From Geotalea sp. SG265 (GTDB lineage: Bacteria > Desulfobacterota > Desulfuromonadia > Geobacterales > Geobacteraceae): a DNA stretch of 64,000 bases. The translations under genes were made by a program, and so were the position numbers. Location of the stretch: assembly GCF_022808985.1 (NCBI RefSeq), contig NZ_JAKZFT010000010.1:1-64000 (forward strand). The letters run 5' to 3'. The first letter of the stretch is position 1, and each line of letters opens with the position of its first letter. The notes under the pieces are model-generated. The model was not told the DNA's origin. It searched no databases and saw only the letters and a list, made by a program, of their open reading frames with translations. This document shows positions 49,313-58,296 of the stretch, piece after piece.

Positions 49313-50773
49313 ATGAAAAGAAGATGCTTTACGGTGCGGCTGTTCCTGATACTTATCCTGTCGCTGCTTGCCGGATGCAACGGCAGTGATGGCAGTAATG
49401 TGGCGACCGCTTCCCTGAGCGGCGACAACGTCAACCTGATCTTCGTGAGCAGCCCCGACTTGGCCTATCACACGGCGGGCGACATCAACCCCGATACCGC
49501 AAATCTTACTAGCCAAGGCTTGCAGCGGTCGCTCCTCTTGGCCACCTATCTGAAACAGAAGGTGCTGGGGGATCAGGATGTAACGGCCATATACACGCTG
49601 ACACCCATGACGCATCTTCAGACGGCCAATGGCTATCCCGACATGGCTGGAATCTGGTTCATGCAGCAGTTTGCCTTGCTCAACCAGTTTACTCTGCCGG
49701 TTGATTCTGCCGGGACAACCTATACTGCCAACAGCTATCCCCTCTATTCTGCGTATGCTCCGGGGGCGGTACCCTCCGGAGTCGCCGTGCCGGCTTCATA
49801 CTGCCCTGACTGTACCGGACTTGATTTCAACAACACCGGAGGGAACAACGACGCCCTGGTGTCAGGCATCATCAACAGCAAGAAGCCCGGCTTTTACATC
49901 TTTTCGGCACCTTGGGAGACTATCAGTGCCCTGATGGCAAAGATAAACGGTCAGCGCGGATACAACCTTGACGTTCCCAAGACCTACATGGGGACCAATG
50001 TCGTTTATGCATTGTCAATTCCTCCAGCCGGTAATGCCAGCCTGTTTTTCTACAACGCCAACCTGAACCCTTCAGCTGCCTATCCCACGCTCCCCGCTCC
50101 GGTGACGCAGACTGCCTGCTCATACGCGCTGCAGCCCTATTTGAGCACCGCCCGAACAGGAGGGGTTGACGGCGCAGTTACTCCGACAAACATCAATAAA
50201 AATCAGAAAGTATATATCGTACGACACGCCGAGGCGCATCCCGATTCCATATTCCATTTCGAAGACGGCAACTACGTGGGGGCCGGGCAATGGCGGGCGC
50301 TGGAGCTTCCTAATGCCCTGCGGGGGAAAATCAATCCCGATATGGCCTTATCCATCGACCCCGGGCAATGGGCTTTTACGGGGGTGGCCAATATTGCCTA
50401 CGTCAGGCCCTCATTAACCATAATGCCCTATGCTATCGCCAACAATCTTCCGTACCAACTGGTATCAAGCTTTGGCCTAATGGACCCTAACGAGCCGCAA
50501 CTGGCCAGTGATTATCTTTTTACCGGCGGTGCCTTTTCCAATAAGACCATTTTGCTGGCGTGGGAGTCGTCACGCATCAAGCCGCTGATAAATGCCCTCC
50601 TCTCCAAATATGGCGGCAGCAATCTTCTGCTCCTCCCGACCACCTGGCCGAGTGCCGATTACGACACCATCTGGACGGTGACGCTCGATACACAGGGCAA
50701 TGTCTCGGTGGATAACGCGCTGTGCGAGGGAATAGATTCGGCCAGTCTGCCGGCAACGGCGCCAGTGTTCTGA
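49313..50773 (+). CDS. Lipoprotein with histidine-phosphatase-like domains
   Basis: 486 residues from ATG 49313. The ATG at 49304 is directly against the GGAGGG site, so the second is more likely. Signal LFLILILSLLAGCNGSDG. The C-terminal half starts with VYIVRHAEAHPDS, the RHA/E motif of the histidine phosphatase superfamily. The N-terminal half starts with NLIFVSSPDLAYHTAGD and continues TSQGLQRSLLLATYLK and VTAIYTLTPMTHLQTA, the framework of the same fold without the catalytic RH. I read it as a duplicated, partly degenerate phosphatase. Confidence 0.65.
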   Translation: MKRRCFTVRLFLILILSLLAGCNGSDGSNVATASLSGDNVNLIFVSSPDLAYHTAGDINPDTANLTSQGLQRSLLLATYLKQKVLGDQDVTAIYTLTPMTHLQTANGYPDMAGIWFMQQFALLNQFTLPVDSAGTTYTANSYPLYSAYAPGAVPSGVAVPASYCPDCTGLDFNNTGGNNDALVSGIINSKKPGFYIFSAPWETISALMAKINGQRGYNLDVPKTYMGTNVVYALSIPPAGNASLFFYNANLNPSAAYPTLPAPVTQTACSYALQPYLSTARTGGVDGAVTPTNINKNQKVYIVRHAEAHPDSIFHFEDGNYVGAGQWRALELPNALRGKINPDMALSIDPGQWAFTGVANIAYVRPSLTIMPYAIANNLPYQLVSSFGLMDPNEPQLASDYLFTGGAFSNKTILLAWESSRIKPLINALLSKYGGSNLLLLPTTWPSADYDTIWTVTLDTQGNVSVDNALCEGIDSASLPATAPVF

Positions 50774-50812
50774 CTTTAATATCAGGTTGTTGAAAAACTT
50801 ACAGGAGCCATC

Positions 50813-52672
50813 ATGGCAAAAACCAAGGCAAACAGGAACGAGGAAATCCCAACCACTGGGGACACAACAGTTGCATCGGTCCTCACCCGCCGGAACTTCA
50901 TGAAATACTCGGTGGGAACATTGGCCAGCATTTATATGGGCACGACCATTTACGGATGCGGTAACAGCACTACCACCAGCAGTCCGGCACCATGGCCCAT
51001 TTCTAAAGATGTGTACACCACGGTCCAGAAGCAGGTCCTTCCTGTTCCGGTTTCCTCCGCCGAGCCGCAGATCAATCCGCGGGACCTGAAGCTTTATGGG
51101 GAATTCGGGTACAGTGCCTGGCGCATCGGGCCGGGCCTGCCCTGCACGAAATGGGAGTCTATTGCTCCCGACTATGCCGGTGCGCCCAATGCCGCCCTTC
51201 TGTTGTCGTTCTTCGCCATGACCGACATCCACATCGCGGACAAGGAATCTCCCGCCCAGCCGCTCTATGTCGGGTGGATGCAGTCCTATGGCCCCGCCTC
51301 TTACGGATTGTCGTCGGCTTTCTCTCCCGTTCTTCTGGCATCGACTCACGTTTTGGATGCGGCAATACAGACGATCAATGCCCTGCATAAGAAAACTCCC
51401 TTCGATTTCGGGATTTCCCTCGGTGATGCCACCAACAATACGCAATACAACGAGCTGAGATGGTATATCGACGTCATCGACGGTAAAATCATCACCCCCA
51501 GTTCCGGCTCCCACATCGGAGCCGATACCATCGATTATCAGAAGCCTTTCCAGGCCGCCGGCCTGGACAAGTCGATTCCCTGGTACCAGGTGATCGGCAA
51601 TCATGACCAGTTCTGGATGGGGTCATCCTGCGAAGATGAAAAAACCCTGGCGGCCCACGTCTCTAACCAGGTCCTCAATATGGACAACAGCCCGGATCCA
51701 TCGTCAGGTGCCGTGGACAGAACCGGCTATTATATGGGGGTGATCGACGGTGCCGATCCTCTCGGGGCAGTTATCCTGTCGGGGCCGCAGGAAAACTTTG
51801 CCACGCCGCCGACAGTTGTTGCCGATCCAGATCGCCGCTCACTTGCGACACGTAGATCGACGACTCTCAACTGGATGAAAGAGTTCTTTTCGACCTCCTC
51901 CAATCCGGTCGGCCACGGATTCACCCAGGCCAACCTGGACAACGACTTTGCCTGTTACAGCTTCATGCCGAAGTCTGCAATCCCAGTCAAGATAATCGTC
52001 CTGGACGACACCTGCAAGGGGCCGGGCCAGCCCAACTACGCCGCCGGCTGTATCGATCAGGCCCGCCTCGACTGGCTCAAGAACGAGCTCCAGGGAGGGC
52101 AGGACAATAACCAGCTCATGATCATTGCGGCACATATCCCCTTCAGGCCCTATAAAAATCTGGTTATCGATCCTGTCCAGGTTGCCTCGTCGCCGCCATT
52201 CATGTCTCTCTTCATTCCCAAACCGTATCCCGGCGCCACCTCCGTCGTGAGCGATACCTCTCTCCTTGCAATATTGCAGAACTATCCGAATCTCATCATG
52301 TGGATCTCCGGACATCGCCACATGAATACCATTACCCCACAGATCCATCCTACCGATCCTACCCGCAGCTTCTGGGAAGTCGAAACGGCATCGCTCAGAG
52401 ACTTTCCGCAGCAGTTCCGCACCTTCAGGATATACCGCAACAGTGACAACACCATCTCGATAATCGTCACCAACGTTGATCCCGCCGTTGCGCCAGTGTC
52501 GCCTGCGACCACATCACGGGGAAACGCCATTGCCGCGGCACGGATATTCGGCGCCACTCCCAGCATCATTGCGGATGCCACGTCCCGTGCCGTCAATGCC
52601 GAACTGGTCATCCAGCTAACCCCTGAAATGCAAACCGTTATCGCCGGGGCAGGGACGCCGGTCAACCCCTGA
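50813..52672 (+). CDS. Tat-exported metallophosphoesterase (RPA4764 family)
   Basis: 619 residues. The N terminus contains TRRNFMKYSVG, a twin-arginine signal, followed by a hydrophobic stretch and a Cys (YGCGN) that may be lipidated. Metallophosphoesterase motifs: FAMTDIHIADKE, ISLGDATNN, VIGNHDQFWMG, IAAHIPFRP and WISGHRHMNT, all ligands intact. The family assignment TIGR03768 is from memory. It follows the other two phosphoesterase genes; likely a common operon for phosphodiester or phosphate scavenging. Confidence 0.85.
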   Translation: MAKTKANRNEEIPTTGDTTVASVLTRRNFMKYSVGTLASIYMGTTIYGCGNSTTTSSPAPWPISKDVYTTVQKQVLPVPVSSAEPQINPRDLKLYGEFGYSAWRIGPGLPCTKWESIAPDYAGAPNAALLLSFFAMTDIHIADKESPAQPLYVGWMQSYGPASYGLSSAFSPVLLASTHVLDAAIQTINALHKKTPFDFGISLGDATNNTQYNELRWYIDVIDGKIITPSSGSHIGADTIDYQKPFQAAGLDKSIPWYQVIGNHDQFWMGSSCEDEKTLAAHVSNQVLNMDNSPDPSSGAVDRTGYYMGVIDGADPLGAVILSGPQENFATPPTVVADPDRRSLATRRSTTLNWMKEFFSTSSNPVGHGFTQANLDNDFACYSFMPKSAIPVKIIVLDDTCKGPGQPNYAAGCIDQARLDWLKNELQGGQDNNQLMIIAAHIPFRPYKNLVIDPVQVASSPPFMSLFIPKPYPGATSVVSDTSLLAILQNYPNLIMWISGHRHMNTITPQIHPTDPTRSFWEVETASLRDFPQQFRTFRIYRNSDNTISIIVTNVDPAVAPVSPATTSRGNAIAAARIFGATPSIIADATSRAVNAELVIQLTPEMQTVIAGAGTPVNP

Positions 52673-52727
52673 TCTGACCTTATTATCACCAATCTTCTGC
52701 AGGTCCAGAAATAGTAGCTTTCCTTAG

Positions 52728-52748
52728 GTGGACATAGGGCTTGTCCAC
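52728..52748. promoter_or_regulatory. Inverted repeat, possible operator
   Basis: GTGGACA and TGTCCAC separated by seven bases, in the gap between the metallophosphoesterase and the deaminase gene. No T-run follows, so an operator is more likely than a terminator. Confidence 0.35.
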
Positions 52749-52886
52749 ATCGTCTTCCCTTTATCAAATGGGTAGGGGATTTTGCGATGGAGATAGGCGA
52801 AATGTATACTCTGAGACAACAGCTTTGTGACCAGACCTGTATTACTGTTTGGTGCATGTCACACTAAACTCTGAGAGGAACTTCAC

Positions 52887-53324
52887 ATGGACCAATTCAT
52901 GCAAGCAGCTCTGGAAGAGGCTCAAACCGGTCTATCAGAAGGCGGAATACCAATCGGGTCAGTTATAGTGCATGAAGGCAAGATTATCGGCAGGGGCCAT
53001 AACCGGAGAGTACAAAAAGGAAGTGCTATTATGCATGGTGAGATGGATGCTCTGGAGAATGCTGGGCGCCAGCCTGCCTCTGTATATCGGAACTGTGTGC
53101 TTTATACCACTCTCTCGCCTTGCCCCATGTGCAGCGGTGCCATTATCCTGTACGGGATACCGCATGTCATAATCGGGGAGAACCGCACGTTTATGGGGGA
53201 AGAAGAACTCCTCAGGTCTCGTGATGTGACTGTTGAAGTGCTGCAAGACGAGCAGTGTATTGGTATGATGGAGGAGTTTATTCGGCAAAGACCTGAACTG
53301 TGGAATGAAGATATAGGGGTGTGA
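52887..53324 (+). CDS. Cytosine deaminase-like enzyme (Fcy1 type)
   Basis: 145 residues, a zinc-dependent deaminase of the CDA fold: MHGEMDALENAG (zinc ligand His, catalytic Glu) and LSPCPMCSGAIILYGI (two zinc Cys). GGIPIGSVIVHEGKIIGRGHN, TTLSPCPMC, VIIGENRTFMGEEELL and RPELWNEDIGV follow yeast cytosine deaminase closely in my memory, including the C-terminal WxEDIG. Substrate could be cytosine, creatinine or another base. Alone, with a stable upstream gap. Confidence 0.85.
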   Translation: MDQFMQAALEEAQTGLSEGGIPIGSVIVHEGKIIGRGHNRRVQKGSAIMHGEMDALENAGRQPASVYRNCVLYTTLSPCPMCSGAIILYGIPHVIIGENRTFMGEEELLRSRDVTVEVLQDEQCIGMMEEFIRQRPELWNEDIGV

Positions 53325-53326
53325 AC

Positions 53327-53437
53327 ATGAAAGCATTTCCGGGCATACCTCCATGGGCGGTATCGGGCGGCAGTTTCGCCACCATAGGCACCGAAAACCA
53401 TGGGCTCGTAAGTTGCACAGTCTCCTCTTGGGCGTAA
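53327..53437 (+). CDS. Possible 36-residue peptide
   Basis: ATG 53327 begins two bases after the deaminase stop with AGGGG five bases upstream. Product: MKAFPGIPPWAVSGGSF, then TIGTENHGLVSCTVSSWA. Not recognised; it may be coupled to the deaminase or be chance. Confidence 0.3.
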   Translation: MKAFPGIPPWAVSGGSFATIGTENHGLVSCTVSSWA

Positions 53438-53521
53438 GCTCTGGCCTGACCTGCATTATAGCGTTCAACAGGTCTGGTGCCTATTTCTTTCACTTAGGCG
53501 GTTCGCATCGAGGGATGACTA

Positions 53522-53893
53522 ATGACAATTATCGGCAGCAATCAGGAACAAAAAGTTGAAACCAGGTACGAAGTTCGCATTGCAATCTTTCGTGGAACTA
53601 ATGAAAAACGACTGTTGCGTGGCTATTCAGTCAATATGAGTATCGGTGGATTATATTTGGAAACAGCCGATCTTCTCCCAGTTGAAACGCTACTCCATGT
53701 GGAATTCAAGTTACCTGGCAAAGAATATCCAATTGCCTGTAGAGCCAAGGTTGCTTGGACAAACGGGCCTGATACACCCAAAAAAGCAGCGTTGCCTACT
53801 GGAATGGGTATTCAGTTTCTCACCCTGTCTATAGATGATATGCATACCATTCGCGACTTCCTCACTCATTATAAGTGCGTTCCCACATGGTAA
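53522..53893 (+). CDS. PilZ-domain c-di-GMP receptor
   Basis: 123 residues. RYEVR fits the RxxxR c-di-GMP motif, and NMSIGGLYLET the [D/N]xSxxG motif. The C-terminal GIQFLTLSIDDMHTIRDFL is the end of the fold. A single-domain effector; with the GGDEF and HD-GYP proteins in the window it suggests active c-di-GMP signalling. No conserved neighbour. Confidence 0.88.
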   Translation: MTIIGSNQEQKVETRYEVRIAIFRGTNEKRLLRGYSVNMSIGGLYLETADLLPVETLLHVEFKLPGKEYPIACRAKVAWTNGPDTPKKAALPTGMGIQFLTLSIDDMHTIRDFLTHYKCVPTW

Positions 53894-53989
53894 GACTAGC
53901 CGGGCTGCACCTCACCTTCGAGGAGCGATGTCCTATGGTTGCTGGAGATACTTTGGCGCATTATTGAGGCAATGGCGCAGCCGGCTTGC

Positions 53990-54394
53990 TCATTGCTTGC
54001 TCAGCCTGAACCGCTCGACCATCTTCTGCCGGTAATCGACGATATCTTTCCTTAGGGATGCCAACTGCGCCATTTTCTCGTCCACTTTATTGATGTGCTG
54101 GTCGAGAATCTCGATCAGGCGCGGAATCACCTTGTCAGTCTGCTTCGCTTCGCCATAGGCTGAATAGAGGTCCTGCATCTCCCTAATGGTAAGCCCCAGT
54201 TCCTTCAGCTTCAGAATGAATTTTATTCTTCTGACGTAGTAGGGGGTAAAACCTCTGGTAGCACCATCCTGCCGCTGCACCGATTCGATAATCCCCACTT
54301 CTTCCCAGTATCGCAGCGTCCTGGTCGTCAGGCCATATATCTTCGCCAGCTCTCCTATGGATACAACTTCTTCGCCTGCCTTCAATTGATTCAT
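53990..54394 (-). CDS. MerR-family transcriptional regulator
   Basis: 134 residues from ATG 54394. Winged HTH VVSIGELAKIYGLTTRTLRYWEEVGII at the N terminus, then FTPYYVRRIKFILKLKELGLTIREMQDLY, and a C-terminal coiled coil (IEILDQHINKVDEKMAQL). No metal-binding Cys, so it senses something else. It is divergent from icmF. MerR regulators of this shape (LiuR type) control branched-chain amino acid and fatty acid degradation genes, which fits. Confidence 0.85.
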   Translation of the reverse strand: MNQLKAGEEVVSIGELAKIYGLTTRTLRYWEEVGIIESVQRQDGATRGFTPYYVRRIKFILKLKELGLTIREMQDLYSAYGEAKQTDKVIPRLIEILDQHINKVDEKMAQLASLRKDIVDYRQKMVERFRLSKQ

Positions 54395-54407
54395 CAGTTT
54401 TTCACCT

Positions 54408-54417
54408 TTACGTAAAT
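54408..54417. promoter_or_regulatory. Palindrome TTTACGTAAA, likely MerR operator
   Basis: Perfect ten-base palindrome 13 bases before the regulator start. A related half, AAACGTAAAC, lies at 54543-54552 within the rightward promoter. A regulator acting on both would control itself and icmF. Confidence 0.5.
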
Positions 54418-54535
54418 TTCTTAATTTTTTAGACCATATTTGATTCCCTGTCAACTGAATGCTGTTCTTGCTTGTTTTACGACAAACGCAGGACAAGGCA
54501 TTTTGTTCTTAGGTATAAAAATGTTTTATTTTAGA

Positions 54536-54564
54536 TTGACATAAACGTAAACTGGTTATATTTT
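54536..54564 (+). promoter_or_regulatory. Promoter of the icmF transcript
   Basis: TTGACA (54536-54541) and TATTTT (54559-54564) with 17 bases between; TATATT at 54557 is an alternative. The word AAACGTAAAC, a match to the operator half, fills the spacer, as expected for MerR control. Confidence 0.6.
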
Positions 54565-54898
54565 ATCTTCAAGCAGTACTCATCTGTCTCCTAATCCGAT
54601 GATAGACGAGGATAACGGTGCTGACCATAAAATTGAAGCCTTAGCTATCAGCCTCTGTTCGTTAACAATAACGTCAAGGTCATTACCCGTATATTGGGGA
54701 GTATCTCCCCGCAGAAGCTGGTTTTACAGGCTATTGGCATCGCCGGTCACAGCAAATGGAAAGAATGACGTGAAAATGGAAACCAGCTTCGAATCTCCGT
54801 GTCGATTGACATGGCAGCTGGAATAATAACAGAGGTTTAAAATTTGGTCCCTGCACCGTTTGACATCTTCAAGTAACAAAGCAACGAGGAGAAATGCT
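54565..54898 (+). other. Long leader of icmF with inverted repeats
   Basis: About 330 bases between the promoter and the icmF ATG. GGGGA and TCCCC form a hairpin at 54696-54710. GAAGCTGGTTT (54714-54724) and AAACCAGCTTC (54780-54790) are exact complements and would close a larger stem. No reading frame of note and no B12-riboswitch consensus that I can find. Confidence 0.45.
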
Positions 54899-57800
54899 AT
54901 GCACACAGCCGCTGTAGCACCTTACCAATCCAAGCACAAAATTCGTTTCGTCACAGCTACCAGCCTCTTTGACGGCCATGACGTTTCAACAAACATAATC
55001 AGACGAATGCTCCAGGCCTCCGGGGTTGAGGTGATCCACCTGGGGCACAACCGCTCAGTGGACGTGATCGTAACCGCGGCCATCCAGGAAGATGCCCAGG
55101 GGATAGCAGTCAGCTGCTATCAGGGTGGTCATGTGGCCTTTTTCAAATATATCTGCGATCAGCTGAAGGAGCGGGGCGCCGGCCATATCCGGGTTTTCGG
55201 TGGTGGTGGCGGGGTTATCGTTCCCGACGAGATTTGCGAGATCGAATCCTATGGTGTAAGCAAGATCTTCTCCCCGGAGGATGGCCGGCGCATGGGACTG
55301 CAGGGGATGATCAACCATATGCTGCGATTGTGCGACTTCAGCCCTGAGCGCAATGTGGAAACGGAGATCGAGCGGCTGCAGGAGCGGGATATCCGCTCCG
55401 TCAATACGCTCATTACCCTGGCCGAGCAGGCCGTTCATGAGCATTCCGAAGGCTACGGCATCGTTCGGGAGCGAATCCGCACCCTGGGGCGAGAGGTCCC
55501 GGTGGTGGGGATAACCGGCACCGGCGGGGCCGGAAAAAGCTCCATCACTGATGAGCTGGTGCGCCGCTTCATCAGGGATTTTCCTGAGAAGAGCGTGGCC
55601 ATCCTGGCGGTGGACCCATCCCGGCAGCGGACCGGCGGCGCCCTTTTGGGTGACCGGATCAGGATGAACTCCATCAACAGCGACCGTATTTATATGCGCT
55701 CCCTGGCCACCCGCGATTCCCATTCTGAGCTCTCTGCCGCCATTCAAGACGCCATTGACGTGGTGCGGGGGGCCGGCTTCGACCTGATCATCATCGAAAC
55801 CTCCGGCATCGGCCAGGGAGATGCCGGGATAGTCAAGATCGCCGATGTGTCGCTATATGTGATGACCTGTGAATTCGGCGCCCCCACCCAGCTGGAAAAG
55901 ATCGACATGCTCGATTTTGCCGATCTGGTGGCCCTGAACAAGTTCGAGCGCAAGGGGGCGGAGGATGCCCTGCGCAACGTGCGCAAGCAGTACCGGCGTA
56001 ACCGCAACCTGTTCGAGGCGGGTGACGAAGAACTTCCCATCTTCGGCACCATCGCCTCCCAGTTCAACGACCCGGGCACCAATGTCCTCTACAGAGCGGT
56101 CCTGGATTGCCTCAACGACAAGAAAAAGCTCGGTTGGCAGTCCAGCCTTGAGATCACCCAGCGGGAGAGTCTGAAAAATTACATAATTCCCCCGGACCGG
56201 GTCCATTACCTGGGGGAGATTGTCCATACGGTGCGCAACTACCGGAAAACCGCAGACGAACAGGCAAAGATTGCCCGGACCCTCTTTCAGCTGAAGGGGA
56301 CCAAGGGGCTGATGAAGGGGGAATCGGGTGTCGCCGAGTTGAATCAGCTGATCGGCTCTTATGATGGGAAGCTCACTGGCGAGTCGCGGCAGATCATCGA
56401 AGGCTGGCCTTCCCTTAAGGCCTCTTATCGTCAGGATGCCCTGGTGACGAAGGTGCGGGACAAGGAAATTCGCACCGAACTCTTCACCACCTCCCTTTCC
56501 GGTTCGCGAATCCCCAAGGTCTGTGTCCCCGACTATGAGGACTGGGGGGAAATCGTCAAGTGGAGCATGAAGGAGAACGTGCCTGGCTGTTTTCCCTATA
56601 CCGCTGGGGTCTTTCCCTTAAAGCGGGCCGAGGAGGACCCCAAGCGGCAGTTCGCCGGCGAAGGGACACCGGAGCGGACTAATCGCCGTTTTCATTACCT
56701 TTGCCAGGATGACGGTGCCAAACGTCTCTCGACGGCCTTCGACAGCGTTACTCTCTATGGCGAGGACCCCGACTATCCACCCGACATCTACGGCAAGGTG
56801 GGGGAGAGCGGCGTCTCCATCTGTACCGTAGAAGACGTGCAGAAACTCTATGCGGGCTTCGACCTCTGCGCCCCTTCCACAAGCGTTTCCATCACCATCA
56901 ATGGCCCGGCGCCCATGATGCTGGCCATGTTTTTCAGTGCCGCCATCGAACAGCAGCTGGATCGGTTCAGAACTGTCCAGGGGCGGGAGCCGTCGCCGGC
57001 AGAGTATGAAGAGATCAAGACCTGCACCCTGCAGAGGGTCCGGGGCACGGTCCAGGCTGACATCCTCAAAGAGGACCAGGGACAGAATACCTGCATTTTC
57101 TCCACCGAGTTTGCCCTAAAGATGATGGGTGACATCCAGCAGTACTTCATAGACAAACAGGTGCGAAACTACTATTCCGTCTCCATCAGCGGCTATCACA
57201 TTGCCGAGGCGGGGGCAAACCCCGTCTCCCAGCTGGCCTTCACCCTTTCCAATGGTTTCACTTATGTGGAGTATTACCTGTCCCGGGGCATGCACATTGA
57301 TGATTTCGCCCCGAACCTTTCCTACTTCTTCTCCAACGGTCTCGACCCTGAATATACTGTGATCGGCCGTGTGGCGCGGCGTATCTGGGCGGTGGTCATG
57401 CGGGAACGTTACGGCGCCAATGATCGGAGCCAGAAACTCAAGTACCACATTCAGACCAGCGGGAGGTCCCTCCATGCCCAGGAGATGGATTTCAACGATA
57501 TCCGCACAACCCTGCAGGCGTTGATGGCCCTCTATGACAACTGCAATTCCTTGCATACCAATGCCTACGACGAGGCGGTGACGACTCCGTCGGAGGAGTC
57601 AGTGCGCCGGGCCATGGCGGTACAGATGATCATCACCAAGGAGTTGGGGCTGGCCCGTAACGAGAACCCTTTACAGGGTGCCTTCATCATCGATGAGCTG
57701 ACCGACCTGGTGGAAGAAGCGGTGCTGGCGGAATTCGAGCGGATAGATCAGCGGGGTGGGGTGCTCGGCGCCATGGAGACCCAGTACCAGCGGTCCAAGA

Positions 57801-58147
57801 TCCAGGATGAGTCCATGCTCTACGAACACCGGAAGCATTCAGGCGAGCTGCCCATCATCGGCGTCAATACCTTCCTCAATCCCCGCGCTGACCAGGAGGG
57901 GTATCAGGTTCCCGGCGAACTGGCCCGGGCAACGCCTGAGGAAAAGGAGCAGCAGATCCGCAACCTGCGGGCTTTCCAGGAACGAAACAAGGACAAGGCG
58001 CCGCTTGCCCTGAAACGCCTTCAGGACACGGCGGTTACCGGCGGCAACATCTTTGGTGAGCTGATGGAAACGGTGAAATACGCCTCACTGGGGCAGATTA
58101 CCCGTGCGCTGTATGAGGTTGGTGGTGAATACAGGCGGAACATGTAG
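54899..58147 (+). CDS. Fused isobutyryl-CoA mutase (IcmF)
   Basis: Adenosylcobalamin enzyme interconverting isobutyryl-CoA and n-butyryl-CoA, with its own G-protein chaperone. 1082 residues from ATG 54899 (GAGGAG upstream). Domains: B12-binding 15-150 with [13 protein letters not shown]; a MeaB-like GTPase domain near 200-460 with [30 protein letters not shown] and LNKFERKG; then the large substrate-binding TIM barrel of the mutase, about 560-1080, with [12 protein letters not shown]. Order and length are those of IcmF. It would act in valine or butyrate metabolism together with the two genes that follow. Confidence 0.95.
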   Translation: MHTAAVAPYQSKHKIRFVTATSLFDGHDVSTNIIRRMLQASGVEVIHLGHNRSVDVIVTAAIQEDAQGIAVSCYQGGHVAFFKYICDQLKERGAGHIRVFGGGGGVIVPDEICEIESYGVSKIFSPEDGRRMGLQGMINHMLRLCDFSPERNVETEIERLQERDIRSVNTLITLAEQAVHEHSEGYGIVRERIRTLGREVPVVGITGTGGAGKSSITDELVRRFIRDFPEKSVAILAVDPSRQRTGGALLGDRIRMNSINSDRIYMRSLATRDSHSELSAAIQDAIDVVRGAGFDLIIIETSGIGQGDAGIVKIADVSLYVMTCEFGAPTQLEKIDMLDFADLVALNKFERKGAEDALRNVRKQYRRNRNLFEAGDEELPIFGTIASQFNDPGTNVLYRAVLDCLNDKKKLGWQSSLEITQRESLKNYIIPPDRVHYLGEIVHTVRNYRKTADEQAKIARTLFQLKGTKGLMKGESGVAELNQLIGSYDGKLTGESRQIIEGWPSLKASYRQDALVTKVRDKEIRTELFTTSLSGSRIPKVCVPDYEDWGEIVKWSMKENVPGCFPYTAGVFPLKRAEEDPKRQFAGEGTPERTNRRFHYLCQDDGAKRLSTAFDSVTLYGEDPDYPPDIYGKVGESGVSICTVEDVQKLYAGFDLCAPSTSVSITINGPAPMMLAMFFSAAIEQQLDRFRTVQGREPSPAEYEEIKTCTLQRVRGTVQADILKEDQGQNTCIFSTEFALKMMGDIQQYFIDKQVRNYYSVSISGYHIAEAGANPVSQLAFTLSNGFTYVEYYLSRGMHIDDFAPNLSYFFSNGLDPEYTVIGRVARRIWAVVMRERYGANDRSQKLKYHIQTSGRSLHAQEMDFNDIRTTLQALMALYDNCNSLHTNAYDEAVTTPSEESVRRAMAVQMIITKELGLARNENPLQGAFIIDELTDLVEEAVLAEFERIDQRGGVLGAMETQYQRSKIQDESMLYEHRKHSGELPIIGVNTFLNPRADQEGYQVPGELARATPEEKEQQIRNLRAFQERNKDKAPLALKRLQDTAVTGGNIFGELMETVKYASLGQITRALYEVGGEYRRNM

Positions 58148-58191
58148 GGGTGGTATACTTATCTGGCTCACATGCTGCCGTAACCGGACTA

Positions 58192-58221
58192 CGGCGGGTG
58201 TCCGCTCGCCGCTACGGCTCG
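58192..58221 (+). repeat. Dispersed intergenic repeat, copy B
   Basis: Second copy of the 30-base segment at 42631-42660 (three differences), here between icmF and the thioesterase gene. Confidence 0.7.
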
Positions 58222-58296
58222 GTCACTCTCTCCCAAAGCCACGGCAACCATTCCAGATATGAAAATTAGTATTATCGCGACCTAAGGAGTTCGCCG

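Noticed and set aside
54565-54898. Cobalamin riboswitch before icmF
   Set aside because: I looked for the conserved B12-box words and could not find them; only inverted repeats are present.
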